From Pseudomonas palmensis (GTDB lineage Bacteria > Pseudomonadota > Gammaproteobacteria > Pseudomonadales > Pseudomonadaceae): 64,000 nt of DNA. Shown piece after piece: positions 53,425-61,657 of the stretch (its first letter is position 1; each line of letters opens with the position of its first letter). The notes under the pieces are model-generated. The model did not search any database. It was not told the DNA's origin and worked only from the letters and a program-made list of their open reading frames with translations. The stretch is from the NCBI RefSeq assembly GCF_017848315.1, contig NZ_JAFKEC010000012.1:1-64000 (forward strand), given 5' to 3'. The position numbers were made by a program, and so were the translations under genes.

Positions 53425-53692
53425 GATTTGCTTTTAGTTGGTGAGTCGCTCATTATAGCTCATTATGAAAACTTTGAGTTTTTTTCTGCTCGTGCCCGCT
53501 AAACGGCGACCCAGGTTATGCGGACATCTAAGTAGGATATACGGTTATGCGGGACTGACCTTCGATTTTTGAGAGCAGTGAGCTTTCGCTTTGATTGAGA
53601 ACTCGTTTGGCGCGATCGAGGCAGGCAACCAGATCCCGCCACGCGAAGGAGTGAAAAAGACGCCCTACGGAAACACCGGGCGTCTTTATTCA
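53425..53692. other. gene-poor stretch with short repeats
   Basis: No supported gene. Two copies of a short motif, GGTTATGCGGAC at 53514 and GGTTATGCGGGAC at 53543, 29 bases apart, look like ends of a mobile element. A hairpin at about 53658-53692 (GACGCCC..GGGCGTC around ACACC) followed by T residues resembles a terminator. Confidence 0.4.
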
Positions 53693-53905
53693 CGGCTGAA
53701 CCTTCACGCTCAAATCACGGCAGGCTCGCCGAGGTTGCAATATTGCCCTTTGAAATTCAGCAGTGGTTTCCTGAAGGTTCAACGCCTTCACTTCACCGAT
53801 AACGATCACATGGTCGCCTGCAGCATGCTCGCGTGAATCTCGCATTCCAGCCAATGCGGGCTGCCAGCAATGACCGGATTGCTCAGCGGCTGGGTAATTG
53901 CACTG
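53693..53905 (-). pseudogene. flavin-reductase-like 3' fragment, frameshifted
   Basis: One minus-strand frame reads TQPLSNPVIAGSPHWLECEI; the next reads REHAAGDHVIVIGEVKALNL then QRAILQPRR. Joined, they match the end of flavin-reductase-domain proteins (W-L-ECEI, then E..AGDH.I.IG.V). The N-terminal half is missing and the frame breaks near 53840. IS-end-like repeats start at 53909, right at the truncation. Confidence 0.55.
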
Positions 53906-53908
53906 AGT

Positions 53909-53982
53909 TGACGACCTGTTTGCATTCGTCTTGACCAGCCATTTGCATCGGACGTGACCAGCGCACGGGTACGTCTTGACCG
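53909..53982 (-). repeat. IS-end-like direct repeats, inverse of 47217 array
   Basis: On the minus strand: GGTCAAGACGTACCCG, GGTCACGTCCGATGCAAATG, GGTCAAGACGAATGCAAACA, GGTC. The units match those at 47217-47271 but run in the opposite direction. The two arrays bracket the Gabija-like pair, IS110 and the GIY-YIG gene. Confidence 0.5.
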
Positions 53983-54031
53983 GCAGGAATCGATCCATTG
54001 CGGGTGCTGAACTAGAGCGCGACGCGGACTC

Positions 54032-54116
54032 TGTGGGAGCGGGTTTACCCGCGAAGCAGGCGCCGCGGTGGATGGCACCGGCTGTGCCGGTGTTCGCGGG
54101 TAAACCCGCTCCCACA
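54032..54116. repeat. Pseudomonas REP pair (BIME-like)
   Basis: TGTGGGAGCGGGTTTACCCG begins the first copy and its inverse, CGGGTAAACCCGCTCCCACA, ends the second, with GGCACCGGCTGTGCCGGTG between. This is the classic Pseudomonas putida/fluorescens REP doublet and helps place the organism. Confidence 0.92.
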
Positions 54117-54139
54117 AAGATTGATGTTCGGCTCACCGG

Positions 54140-54202
54140 CGGCTATGGGTGTCGATAGCAGTCAGTCGCGAACGGCTGCAATCTACCCATAGCGGACGTT
54201 GT
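54140..54202 (+). repeat. dispersed Pseudomonas repeat
   Basis: GGCTATGGGTGTCGATAGCA followed by CGCGAACGGCTGCAATCTAC and CCATAGCGGACGTT; a degenerate palindrome of the family seen at 54628. Confidence 0.5.
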
Positions 54203-54261
54203 CACTGCACCCTGCGTCTAGTAAAAAGGTGATTTCCTGTTCCAGGCACCGAACCGAATTT

Positions 54262-54558
54262 ATGTCTACTCACCATGGTCAACGTGTTTGTAATCGATGC
54301 GGCGAATCAATTACTGCTTACTGTCCATCAATTGAAACGCTAGCGATCATCGGGGGGGGCCACGAGAAGGGTGATCAGGCAGTAGTAGAAGAGATTGCCC
54401 GCCGAGAAAATATCGATCCGAATGTTGTCTGGGAATATTTCCGCCACCGGATGAGGCATCTGTGCAAGCAAAAAATTGCCCGCTGCTCATTCTGCGGCGG
54501 GCAGCTAAAGACTTGGCGTGCGCGTCAATGTATGCACTGTTGTAGGGAGTGGCACTGA
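54262..54558 (+). CDS. zinc-ribbon-type hypothetical protein
   Basis: A 98-residue protein with two cysteine clusters: CNRCGESITAYC near the start and CSFCGGQLKTWRARQCMHCC near the end, probably binding zinc. The middle is helical (QAVVEEIARRENIDPNVVWE). No named family. ATG at 54262 precedes the first Cys pair; the frame continues to 54199. Possibly a small DNA-binding or regulatory protein; it lies alone between repeats. Confidence 0.5.
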   Translation: MSTHHGQRVCNRCGESITAYCPSIETLAIIGGGHEKGDQAVVEEIARRENIDPNVVWEYFRHRMRHLCKQKIARCSFCGGQLKTWRARQCMHCCREWH

Positions 54559-54627
54559 CGCACAGTGATTATCGAGCTGAGTTTTCAGATTCCGAACTGC
54601 ATTCGCACGATTTCTGACTGACCACTA

Positions 54628-54736
54628 TTGGCCGATTACCGACCTCGACGAAGGACCGCTTTGGATCGATAGCGGTCGCTCGCGAATGACCGCAATCGAC
54701 CCATAGCGGTCGTTCGGAAAGGGCAGCAATTGGCCT
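54628..54736. repeat. dispersed Pseudomonas repeat, longest copy
   Basis: Contains TTGGCCGATTACCGACC, GGATCGATAGCGGTCGCTCG, CGAATGACCGCAATCGACCC and ATAGCGGTCGTTCGG, then CAGCAATTGGCC. It is a set of nested inverted repeats of the same family as 16780, 46757, 54140 and 58722, and is non-coding. The stretch 54559-54810 holds no gene besides this repeat. Confidence 0.6.
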
Positions 54737-54810
54737 GAAGCAGACGGTACGCGATAGGAGCGAGGTGCCGTCTCCGAAGTATTACCTCTCCAGGCCGAGT
54801 CACTAGGTCA

Positions 54811-55260
54811 TCAAGCCCTAGCCGCAGGTTTGAGTCGGAAGCTGACGCCCATACGGTTGAACGCATTCATTGCGGCAATCGCCGCTGTCAGGTCAACAAG
54901 ATCCTTTTCAACAAACATCGCCGATGCGGCTGCATAAGCTTCGTCGGATACCTGTGTCTCGCTTACCCTGGTGACTTCTTCCGCCCAAGCCAGTGCTGAG
55001 CGCTCCTGATCCGAGAACAAATATTGCGCTTCATGCCATACCGGCACTAACAGCACCTTGTCCACTGACATACCTGCTTTGATCAGATCGCGTGAGTGAA
55101 GATCAATGCAATGAGCGCAGCCGTTGATTTGAGACACTCTGAGAAACACGAGGTGGATCAACGAGGCTGGCAAATTTGTCGCGGTGGTCACGAAATGATG
55201 CAGGCCGCCGAGGGCCTTAGCTGCACCAGGCGAAGCTTCAAACCAATTGAGACGATTCAT
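54811..55260 (-). CDS. carboxymuconolactone decarboxylase/AhpD-like protein
   Basis: A 149-residue protein of the CMD/AhpD family: MNRLNWFEASPGAAKALGGL, then the redox or structural motif INGCAHCIDLHSRDLIKAG (CxxC plus His), then LAWAEEVTRVSE and a C-terminal FNRMGVSFRLKP. AhpD-like proteins are alkylhydroperoxidase-type thiol enzymes. AAGGAG lies before ATG 55260. It is downstream of an azoreductase gene on the same strand. The product of 58070-58549 is a paralogue of the same length class. Confidence 0.88.
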   Translation of the reverse strand: MNRLNWFEASPGAAKALGGLHHFVTTATNLPASLIHLVFLRVSQINGCAHCIDLHSRDLIKAGMSVDKVLLVPVWHEAQYLFSDQERSALAWAEEVTRVSETQVSDEAYAAASAMFVEKDLVDLTAAIAAMNAFNRMGVSFRLKPAARA

Positions 55261-55371
55261 GATTTCTTCTCCTTTGTATGAGCGATGAAGAGCGTGGCCG
55301 CTTGTTGGCATACGGCCCACTTGAGATGCAAACCTAAACGCTTGGAGTAGATGTCGGCCCTGAAGCCGACT

Positions 55372-56037
55372 TTAGGCTTGATCCACTCGACGGCTATGCT
55401 TAACAAAATACGCCTGCACATCACCGTACCCTGTTGCCCTTCCAGAATTCAGTGACTCCACCCCCTTGGCGGTACCCTCAACGGTGAAGTAATGCACCTG
55501 AGTGAGACCGATGGTGGCAAGGACGGCGGACAGGTAGGGGCGCAGAAAGTCCGGTTGACGGGCCTGTGGGCCGCTGATGTAGCCCCCGCTAGCGATTGCG
55601 ACGTAAACCGGACGATCCGTCAGATTTCCGACTTTGCCTTTGGCGGTGCCCACAAACGTTTTGCCCACGCGTACCACGTGGTCGATCCATATCTTGAGTG
55701 GAGCGGGCACGCTGTAGTTGTGCATCGGGGTGGCAATCAGCAGTACGTCGCATGCTTGCAGTTGGTCGATCAATTCGTTGGAACGGCTCAACGTACTGTC
55801 CTGCCCACTTGCAGTGACTACGCGCTGATTCGCTAATGCCTGGGCGTAAGGGGCATCGACTGGGGCCACGGTGTTGAGGTCTAAATCGGTCAACTCAATA
55901 CCCCTTCTGCCGGCCTCGGTGGCCAAGGCGAACAGGATCTGCTGGGACAGCTTCAGACTTTCCGAAGCCTCTGCATTGGGGCTGGTGACCAGGCGAAGAA
56001 TGCGCAAAGGAGCAAGTGGCTGTTGGGACGATGTCAT
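55372..56037 (-). CDS. azoR: FMN-dependent NADH azoreductase
   Basis: A 221-residue AzoR/AcpD flavoprotein. The phosphate-binding start LRLVTSPNAEASESLKLSQQ and the FMN-site motif IATPMHNYSVPAPLKIWIDH, then VVRVGKTF and YVAIASGGYISG, are typical. It reduces azo compounds and quinones with NAD(P)H in the cytoplasm. It sits 30 bases after a GNAT gene and 111 bases before an AhpD-like gene on the same strand. Confidence 0.92.
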   Translation of the reverse strand: MTSSQQPLAPLRILRLVTSPNAEASESLKLSQQILFALATEAGRRGIELTDLDLNTVAPVDAPYAQALANQRVVTASGQDSTLSRSNELIDQLQACDVLLIATPMHNYSVPAPLKIWIDHVVRVGKTFVGTAKGKVGNLTDRPVYVAIASGGYISGPQARQPDFLRPYLSAVLATIGLTQVHYFTVEGTAKGVESLNSGRATGYGDVQAYFVKHSRRVDQA

Positions 56038-56067
56038 GAGGTTTGCCTCCTTGGATGTGCATGCGGG

Positions 56068-56550
56068 TTATGGCGTATCGAACTGTTTTTGAAAGCGCAG
56101 TGCACCCATCAACAGGCCTTCACGGAAGTAGAAACGTTGCGCGCGGGCGTTGGCCAAACCCGTGTCGAGCACCAGGCGCGCACAACCGCTGGCGCGCGCC
56201 AGTCGTTCCAAGGCTTGCAATAAGCGCGATCCCCACTGGCCACCCCGCTGAGCCTCGGCGGTTACAAGGTCATCGACATACAGGAATGCGCCGTAGACCA
56301 GGTTTTCCTGAAAGCGGTAACCAGCCAGTGCTACAAGAACGCCTGCGTCATAAGCGCCAATCAGGCGATAGCCTTCAAGGCGCATACGGTCGATGCGGCT
56401 GACGAAGTCGGCTTCGCTTATCAGATGAGGGCGCAATTGCTGCATTACCGGGAATGCGCTGCACAGGTCATGGGGGCTGTCCAAGGGACGCAGGGCGGGG
56501 TCGGCCAGGTCGAGCACGCTGGGTATGAAGTTGTGCAAAGGGAATTTCAT
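56068..56550 (-). CDS. GNAT-family N-acetyltransferase
   Basis: A 160-residue GNAT enzyme: GAYDAGVLVALAGYRFQENL, VYGAFLYVDDLVTAEAQRGG with the acetyl-CoA pyrophosphate loop QRGGQWGSRLLQALER (R/Q-x-x-G-x-G/S variant), then CARLVLDTGLANARAQRFYF. Substrate unknown. ATG at 56550 follows GAGGG; a frame start at 56565 lies over that site. It is divergent from the MocR gene, sharing a 90-base promoter region. Confidence 0.88.
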   Translation of the reverse strand: MKFPLHNFIPSVLDLADPALRPLDSPHDLCSAFPVMQQLRPHLISEADFVSRIDRMRLEGYRLIGAYDAGVLVALAGYRFQENLVYGAFLYVDDLVTAEAQRGGQWGSRLLQALERLARASGCARLVLDTGLANARAQRFYFREGLLMGALRFQKQFDTP

Positions 56551-56614
56551 GGGAGTTGCCCTCATCAGTAGGTGATGGCGCTATATTGGACTACCATTGA
56601 CCCACTTGATTGAG

Positions 56615-56642
56615 CCAAGAAATGGGATATGAACTAGGCCAT
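56615..56642 (+). promoter_or_regulatory. candidate MocR operator, copy 1
   Basis: CCAAGA-N10-GAACTAGGCCAT just before and into the MocR start codon. The same two blocks with exactly the same spacing occur at 58622-58649 upstream of the second AhpD-like gene, which suggests a shared regulator site. Confidence 0.5.
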
Positions 56643-58077
56643 GATGACCTCCCCCAAGCCGCCTTTTGCTCCCTTGGAAGAGCAGTCCGCCTTGCCCCTG
56701 TATCGTCAACTGTACGACCGCGTGCTGGCCGCCGTTGCCGCTGGCACGTTGTCCCCGGGTGACCGCTTGCCGTCGGCGCGCGCCATGGCTAAGGAGCTGG
56801 GGGTGGCACGTGGCACCGTCGAACTGGCCTATTCGCTGATGGCCAGCGAAGGGTACCTCCTGGCGCTCGGGCAGAAAGGCACCGTAATCAATCCTGAACT
56901 GCAGAAGCCTGTTTCAGCGGCCACCGTATTACCAGTCAGCAGCCAAGTGATCGAAGACGCGCCTGATTCGCTCTGGCGTCCACCGCAGCTGTTGCCGTTC
57001 CAGATGGGGGTACCGGCGCTGGATGCATTTCCGCGCAAGATATGGGCGCGTCTCGGTGCTCGGTATCTCCGTGGGATGCGTCTGGGAGATCTGGACTATC
57101 CAGCACCCCACGGCCTGGCAGCGTTGCGCAGCGCCATTGCTTCGTATCTGCAGGTGTCCCGAGGTATCGATTGCGGTGCCCATCAGGTGTTTATCACCAG
57201 CGGTTGGCGCAATAGTCTGTCCTTAGTCGCACATACCCTGTTGCAGCCAGGCGAGTGCGCCTGGGTGGAAGACCCGGGCTATCCCACTACGCGCCAGGTT
57301 CTTCGCCAGTTCGGCCTGGACCTGGAAGCGGTGCCGGTTGATGCCGAAGGCATGAACGTAGAACACGCCATCGCAGGTTCTCGGGCTGCTCAGGTCGTCA
57401 TGGTGACACCAGGGCATCAGAGCCCGCTGTCGATGGCACTGTCGCTGCCACGCCGACAACTGCTGCTCGATTGGGCTGCCCGCACCGGTGGCTGGATTGT
57501 CGAAGACGATTACGACGGCGAGTACCGCTACGTCAGCCGTCCACTTCCAGCGCTGGCCAGCTTGGATCGCCATGGGCGCGTGCTGTATGCCGGCACCTTC
57601 AGCAAGGTGCTGTTTCCCGGTATTCGCCTGGCTTATTTGGTAGTGCCGCAGGCGCAGGTGGCAGCGTTCGAGCGCGTCGGACGGGCCTTGTTTGCTGCCG
57701 GGTCACCGTCAATTACCCAGGCTTTGGTGGCGGAGTTCGTTGCCGAGGGACACTTCGCTCGGCATATCCAACGCATGCGTCGCCTCTACAACGAGCGACG
57801 GGCATTGACCATCAAAGCACTGGAGCGGAGTTTGCCGAAGGGTATGCAGGTGGAACGCTCGCCAGGCGGTATGCACCTGGTACTGCGTTTGCCGGAGGAC
57901 GTAAGCGACACCGCCCTGGCCGAGCAGGTGCTGGCGAGGGGCATGTCGGTACAAGCGTTGTCGCGCTGGGCTGCCTCATCGCAGCGTCAGTCAGGTCTGC
58001 TCCTGAGTTTTACCAACTGCGCCACGACTGCTCCAGGCGAGCAGCTTGGCGCGTTGATCAGCAAGTTACTCAGTTGA
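56641..58077 (+). CDS. MocR/PdxR-type GntR regulator with aminotransferase domain
   Basis: A 478-residue MocR-family regulator. The N-terminal GntR winged helix (residues about 15-80) reads LPLYRQLYDRVLAAVAAGTL, SPGDRLPSARAMAKELGVAR, GTVELAYSLMASEGYL. The rest is a fold-type I aminotransferase domain with WVEDPGYPTTR, VEDDYDGEYRYV and the PLP lysine in LYAGTFSKVLFPGIRLAY (about 321). Such proteins use PLP as ligand-sensing cofactor. It is flanked by a GNAT/azoreductase/AhpD unit and a second AhpD-like gene, both on the other strand, which are its likely targets. Confidence 0.92.
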   Translation: MMTSPKPPFAPLEEQSALPLYRQLYDRVLAAVAAGTLSPGDRLPSARAMAKELGVARGTVELAYSLMASEGYLLALGQKGTVINPELQKPVSAATVLPVSSQVIEDAPDSLWRPPQLLPFQMGVPALDAFPRKIWARLGARYLRGMRLGDLDYPAPHGLAALRSAIASYLQVSRGIDCGAHQVFITSGWRNSLSLVAHTLLQPGECAWVEDPGYPTTRQVLRQFGLDLEAVPVDAEGMNVEHAIAGSRAAQVVMVTPGHQSPLSMALSLPRRQLLLDWAARTGGWIVEDDYDGEYRYVSRPLPALASLDRHGRVLYAGTFSKVLFPGIRLAYLVVPQAQVAAFERVGRALFAAGSPSITQALVAEFVAEGHFARHIQRMRRLYNERRALTIKALERSLPKGMQVERSPGGMHLVLRLPEDVSDTALAEQVLARGMSVQALSRWAASSQRQSGLLLSFTNCATTAPGEQLGALISKLLS

Positions 58078-58549
58078 GGTTGGCCTTGTTCAGGCCGAAG
58101 AGTTCATCGGACGAGCCCGGGATCGCCTGGAAAGCCACATTGAGGCGATTCCAGCCATTGATGGCGACGATCAGGAACGACAAATCCGACAGCTCCTGCT
58201 CGGAAAACTGCTCACGCGCACTCGCATACAGGCTGTTGGAGATACCATGAGGCGGCAGTTGGGTCAGGGCTTCAGTCCACTCCAGCGCCGCCCGCTCTGC
58301 TGGCGAAAACAGCTGTGACTCACGCCAGACGGCCACGTGGTGAAGACGCAGCTCGCGCTCGCCATGGATCTTGGCCTCTTTCACATGCATATCCACGCAG
58401 AACGAACAGCCGTTGAGCTGCGAAGCGCGCAACATGATCAGGTGGGCAAGATCGGCCAGTAGCGGCTTCTTGCTCAGTTGCAGGGTGAGCTCCACCAGTT
58501 TGTTGGACGCTTGGGGAGACAGTTTGAAGTAATCAAGGCGGTTGTTCAT
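58070..58549 (-). CDS. AhpD-like carboxymuconolactone decarboxylase family protein
   Basis: A 159-residue protein starting MNNRLDYFKLSPQASNKLVE, with LRASQLNGCSFCVDMHVKEA (CxxC..H), AALEWTEALTQLP and a C-terminal WNRLNVAFQAIPG. It is the same family as the product of 54811-55260 and probably a peroxidase-type thiol enzyme. Its 3' end overlaps the MocR 3' end by 8 bases, tail to tail. ATG at 58549 fits the family start; the frame is open to 58591. Confidence 0.9.
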   Translation of the reverse strand: MNNRLDYFKLSPQASNKLVELTLQLSKKPLLADLAHLIMLRASQLNGCSFCVDMHVKEAKIHGERELRLHHVAVWRESQLFSPAERAALEWTEALTQLPPHGISNSLYASAREQFSEQELSDLSFLIVAINGWNRLNVAFQAIPGSSDELFGLNKANLN

Positions 58550-58621
58550 GGGGTAGTTGCTCGTAGTGGGTGGATGGTTGTTGGAGCCCAATGTAGCAAC
58601 GCTTGGAATAGCCCCACAGGG

Positions 58622-58649
58622 CCAAGATGGTAGCTTCGAACTAGGCCAT
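58622..58649 (+). promoter_or_regulatory. candidate MocR operator, copy 2
   Basis: CCAAGA-N10-GAACTAGGCCAT, the same 28-base layout as copy 1 at 56615. It lies about 73 bases upstream of the AhpD-like gene start, a normal place for a regulator site. Confidence 0.5.
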
Positions 58650-58721
58650 ATCTGTATCGAAGTGCGCCATGATCACCTATCGAGCGATAGGGTCGAAGGG
58701 GTGCAATGGGCCGTTTATTGG

Positions 58722-58758
58722 CCTCCGCGAATGGCCGCAATGGGTCGATAGCGGACGG
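58722..58758 (+). repeat. dispersed repeat at the right edge of the insertion
   Basis: CGCGAATGGCCGCAATGGGT then CGATAGCGGACGGTC abuts the stop codon of TIGR03747 at 58759. A related copy lies at the left edge (46757), so repeats of one family sit at both margins of the 12-kb block. Confidence 0.55.
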
Positions 58759-59487
58759 TCAAAGGTATTTTTTGAAAGTCGCAGCCGTAATTGCCACCAT
58801 CCATCCAAGCACTGCAGCGCATGGCAGTAGGACCCAAATGGGATTCACCGATAAGGGCAGGGTGAGGTAGATCACCCAAGGGCTTACCATCAGCGGCAGC
58901 AACAACCGCTTCGCTCGATGGTAGACAAAGCTGCTCTCCCGGCCCGCTCCAAACTTGCGCAGGTCGCGACGCATCAAACCATCGATCGCGCCGGTGATCA
59001 CCGCGAGCAGGAACAGAGGCATAGATAGTGTGAGTACGGCCAGTCGCACCACGAAGGTGAAAGTAGTGAACAGGGCCGCTAGTAGGTAGTCCTGCGTCAA
59101 AACGTAGACCTGCGCGAACTCCCCCTGCTTTGAAGGTTCTCGGCTGAGCAATCTCAGCTGGGTATCGGAATGCGCCCATCCGGTGCGCACTACGACCCAG
59201 TCGTTCAGGTGTTCGAGTACCTTGGCGGCCGCTTGCGCCGGCTCTTGCACGAGCAGCGAACTCTTGAAGTGGCCACTGAGCCAGCCCAGCTCGCTCAGCC
59301 ACATGGCATGGCTGTGATGCCAGCCCTGCTCGGGCCAGAACCACAGCATGCCCACAAACTCCAGCACGATGGAGAAGATCAGCGAAGCGAACAGCAGGCC
59401 GAGCAGTCGCAGACACAGCTCGAGCATGCCGATAATGAGCCCCGGACTTCGCTGTGGAGGAGGTGAGCTGGCTGGGGTGGTAGGCAT
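58759..59487 (-). CDS. ICE membrane protein TIGR03747
   Basis: A 242-residue inner-membrane protein: LELCLRLLGLLFASLIFSIV, LEFVGMLWFWPEQGWHHSHA, FTFVVRLAVLTLSMPLFLLA, VITGAIDGLMRRDLRKFGAG and two C-terminal helices. GAGRESSFVYHRAKRLL is the family signature. It normally lies between TraD and RAQPRD genes; here the TraD side is kept (34-base gap) and the RAQPRD side is broken by the insertion. ATG at 59487 is the first Met after unrelated upstream residues. Confidence 0.88.
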   Translation of the reverse strand: MPTTPASSPPPQRSPGLIIGMLELCLRLLGLLFASLIFSIVLEFVGMLWFWPEQGWHHSHAMWLSELGWLSGHFKSSLLVQEPAQAAAKVLEHLNDWVVVRTGWAHSDTQLRLLSREPSKQGEFAQVYVLTQDYLLAALFTTFTFVVRLAVLTLSMPLFLLAVITGAIDGLMRRDLRKFGAGRESSFVYHRAKRLLLPLMVSPWVIYLTLPLSVNPIWVLLPCAAVLGWMVAITAATFKKYL

Positions 59488-59521
59488 ACGGGCTCCGCAT
59501 ACTCGGTTGCTGACGGCGCGC

Positions 59522-61648
59522 TTACGGGGTGTGTCTGCGCCCGGGAGGAGGCATCTCGGGATCGAAATCGATCGTCGGTGCACCGCCAGCGCTGCTCCAC
59601 CAACTCCCCGCATTGACGTTGTAGGACTCGCGCATGCGCGCAGCCAGGGTCTGGAGATCCGCCGGCATCGCATCGTCGCTAGCCGGCTTCGGTAGCGGCA
59701 TGCGTACTTTCCACAGTTGCCCACCTTCCTGGAACGAGAACATCTGCCCCTTGGGCAAGGCGATGATGTGTGCGGGTTCGATCAGTGGCACGGCGGTGGT
59801 GGTGACCCGGTCTTGCGAGGAGGAGGTGAAGTCAGTACGGGCATCAGGATCGGCGGTGTCCGTCGCGCCGGAGACCAGGGTGCGTGTCTGCACGTTGACC
59901 TTGGGCAACTGGTTGGTCAGCAGTTCGGCGGTGGCGGTCTCCCGTACCCGCAGCATCTGCAGGGTGTTGAAGTTGCCGATGACCTGACCGGCCTTGGCCC
60001 GGTTGCCGATCCGCGCCTCGATGTCGCTCAAGGTCTGGGTATAGGCGGTGACCTGGATACCGGCTCCACCACCCTTGTTGATCAGCGGAATGAACTCGTC
60101 GCCCATCAGCTCGTTGAACTCATCGGCGTGCAGGTTGATCGGCACCTTGTCCGCGGCGCTGGAGGAGCCTGGTAGACCATGGTCGATACCGTGTTTGTAG
60201 ATATGGCCCGCGACGGAGACCAGGTCGGCAAACATCGAGTTGCCGACGGCAGCGGCCACCTCGGCATCGGACAGCGCATCCAGGCCGACGTAGACGATGC
60301 CGCGTTTGCGGATGACCTGCAGCCAGTCGAAGATCGGCCGTGGATCGTCGAGGTCGGTGTAGTTGGGGGCGAGCAGTTGTGCGGTCTTGCCGCTGGTGAG
60401 TTTTTCCAGGAGTGGCAGCAGTGAAGCCACGATCTTGTCGAAGTAGGTGCGGTCGTAGCGCACGGCCGAGCGCAGGCCGTCCATCACCGGATCGAAGATG
60501 CGCTTGGCGGTCAGGTACTGCTCGATGGCGACCACGCGCTTTTCTCGGCCGATCATGTGCCGCGGGATGTTCTTTTCGTTTAGGCGACCTTCGATCTGCA
60601 CGATTGCTTCCCAGGCCTGCGGATCATCGCGGGCGAAGAAGTGCTGGGCGTACTCGATAAACAGCGCATCGATGTTCACCACGTGCCGCTGGATCTGCAG
60701 GTAGTCGGGGCGCCGGCCGAGCTCGATCAGCGCCCGGGCGATGATATTGACGAAGCGCCAGGCGAACTCGCGAAACGCCGCCGAGTTGCCTTCACCGCTC
60801 AACTGGCCAGCGATGCGGGTGGCGACTTCGGAGATGCGGCCGAAGCGGCCGATGGCGTTGTAGCGGGCGGAAATCTCCGGCCAGCCCAGGTGGAACACAT
60901 AGAACTCATGCTCGCGGCCGGCGCGCCGCGCTTCCACGCACATGCGCTTGAGCAGATCGGCATCGCCTTTGGGATCGAAGACAATCACCACTTCCTGAGT
61001 AGGGCGGTGGATGTCCTGGGTGATGTACACCTCGGCCAGGCGTGTCTTGCCGACCCGCGTGGTGCCCAGCACCAGGGTATGCCCGACTCGCTCTCCCAGC
61101 GGCAAGCTGGCTTCCTGTTCCTTCGGCTCGACGCCATGCAGCAGAGGTGAGCCACCCACTGGCGGCAGCGGCCGCACCGGGTTGAATGGGCTGTCCCAGG
61201 CGGTCAGGCGGGGCAGCAGTGACAGCCCAGGCGGGGCCTTCTCCAGCAAGTGTTCCATCCGGCGCGCCCACTGGTGGGCAGCCGATTGATTGACGTAGTG
61301 GGCCAGCGCCGGGTCCTGGGCCTCGAGCAGACGCTGGGTGTGCAGGCGGGTCCAGCGAAAGCCGCGGCCCATGAACAAGCGCTTGCCACTCACCGGAATC
61401 TGGCGACTGGTCAGCGAATAGCGTGGCAGGCGGCGGATATTGCGCCGATAGCGCAGGACGATCCGCGCCTCATTGAGCCGCTTCAGGCCGAACGCGGTAT
61501 AGGCCAGTGCCATGCCGGCCCCGACCTCGGGTGACAGGGCTACCGCCCAGGGCGAGTGCAGGCACAGGGCGCCGGCACCGGCGCAGATGCCCACGGTGTA
61601 CAGCTCCACCGCAGGGCGCAGCAGGGACTCCATCGCATGCTCGCTCAT
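59522..61648 (-). CDS. traD: type IV coupling protein TraD (PFGI-1/SXT class)
   Basis: A 708-residue coupling ATPase. Two N-terminal membrane segments, then Walker A GHTLVLGTTRVGKTRLAEVY (about residue 190), VVIVFDPKGDADLLKRM and, further on, Walker B-like INLHADEFNELMGDEFIPLI and VTAYTQTLSDIEARIGNRAK. It joins the relaxosome to the T4SS channel at the inner membrane and pumps DNA. The ATG at 61648 is 9 bases after TIGR03765 ends. Confidence 0.94.
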   Translation of the reverse strand: MSEHAMESLLRPAVELYTVGICAGAGALCLHSPWAVALSPEVGAGMALAYTAFGLKRLNEARIVLRYRRNIRRLPRYSLTSRQIPVSGKRLFMGRGFRWTRLHTQRLLEAQDPALAHYVNQSAAHQWARRMEHLLEKAPPGLSLLPRLTAWDSPFNPVRPLPPVGGSPLLHGVEPKEQEASLPLGERVGHTLVLGTTRVGKTRLAEVYITQDIHRPTQEVVIVFDPKGDADLLKRMCVEARRAGREHEFYVFHLGWPEISARYNAIGRFGRISEVATRIAGQLSGEGNSAAFREFAWRFVNIIARALIELGRRPDYLQIQRHVVNIDALFIEYAQHFFARDDPQAWEAIVQIEGRLNEKNIPRHMIGREKRVVAIEQYLTAKRIFDPVMDGLRSAVRYDRTYFDKIVASLLPLLEKLTSGKTAQLLAPNYTDLDDPRPIFDWLQVIRKRGIVYVGLDALSDAEVAAAVGNSMFADLVSVAGHIYKHGIDHGLPGSSSAADKVPINLHADEFNELMGDEFIPLINKGGGAGIQVTAYTQTLSDIEARIGNRAKAGQVIGNFNTLQMLRVRETATAELLTNQLPKVNVQTRTLVSGATDTADPDARTDFTSSSQDRVTTTAVPLIEPAHIIALPKGQMFSFQEGGQLWKVRMPLPKPASDDAMPADLQTLAARMRESYNVNAGSWWSSAGGAPTIDFDPEMPPPGRRHTP

Positions 61649-61657
61649 GATGAGCCC

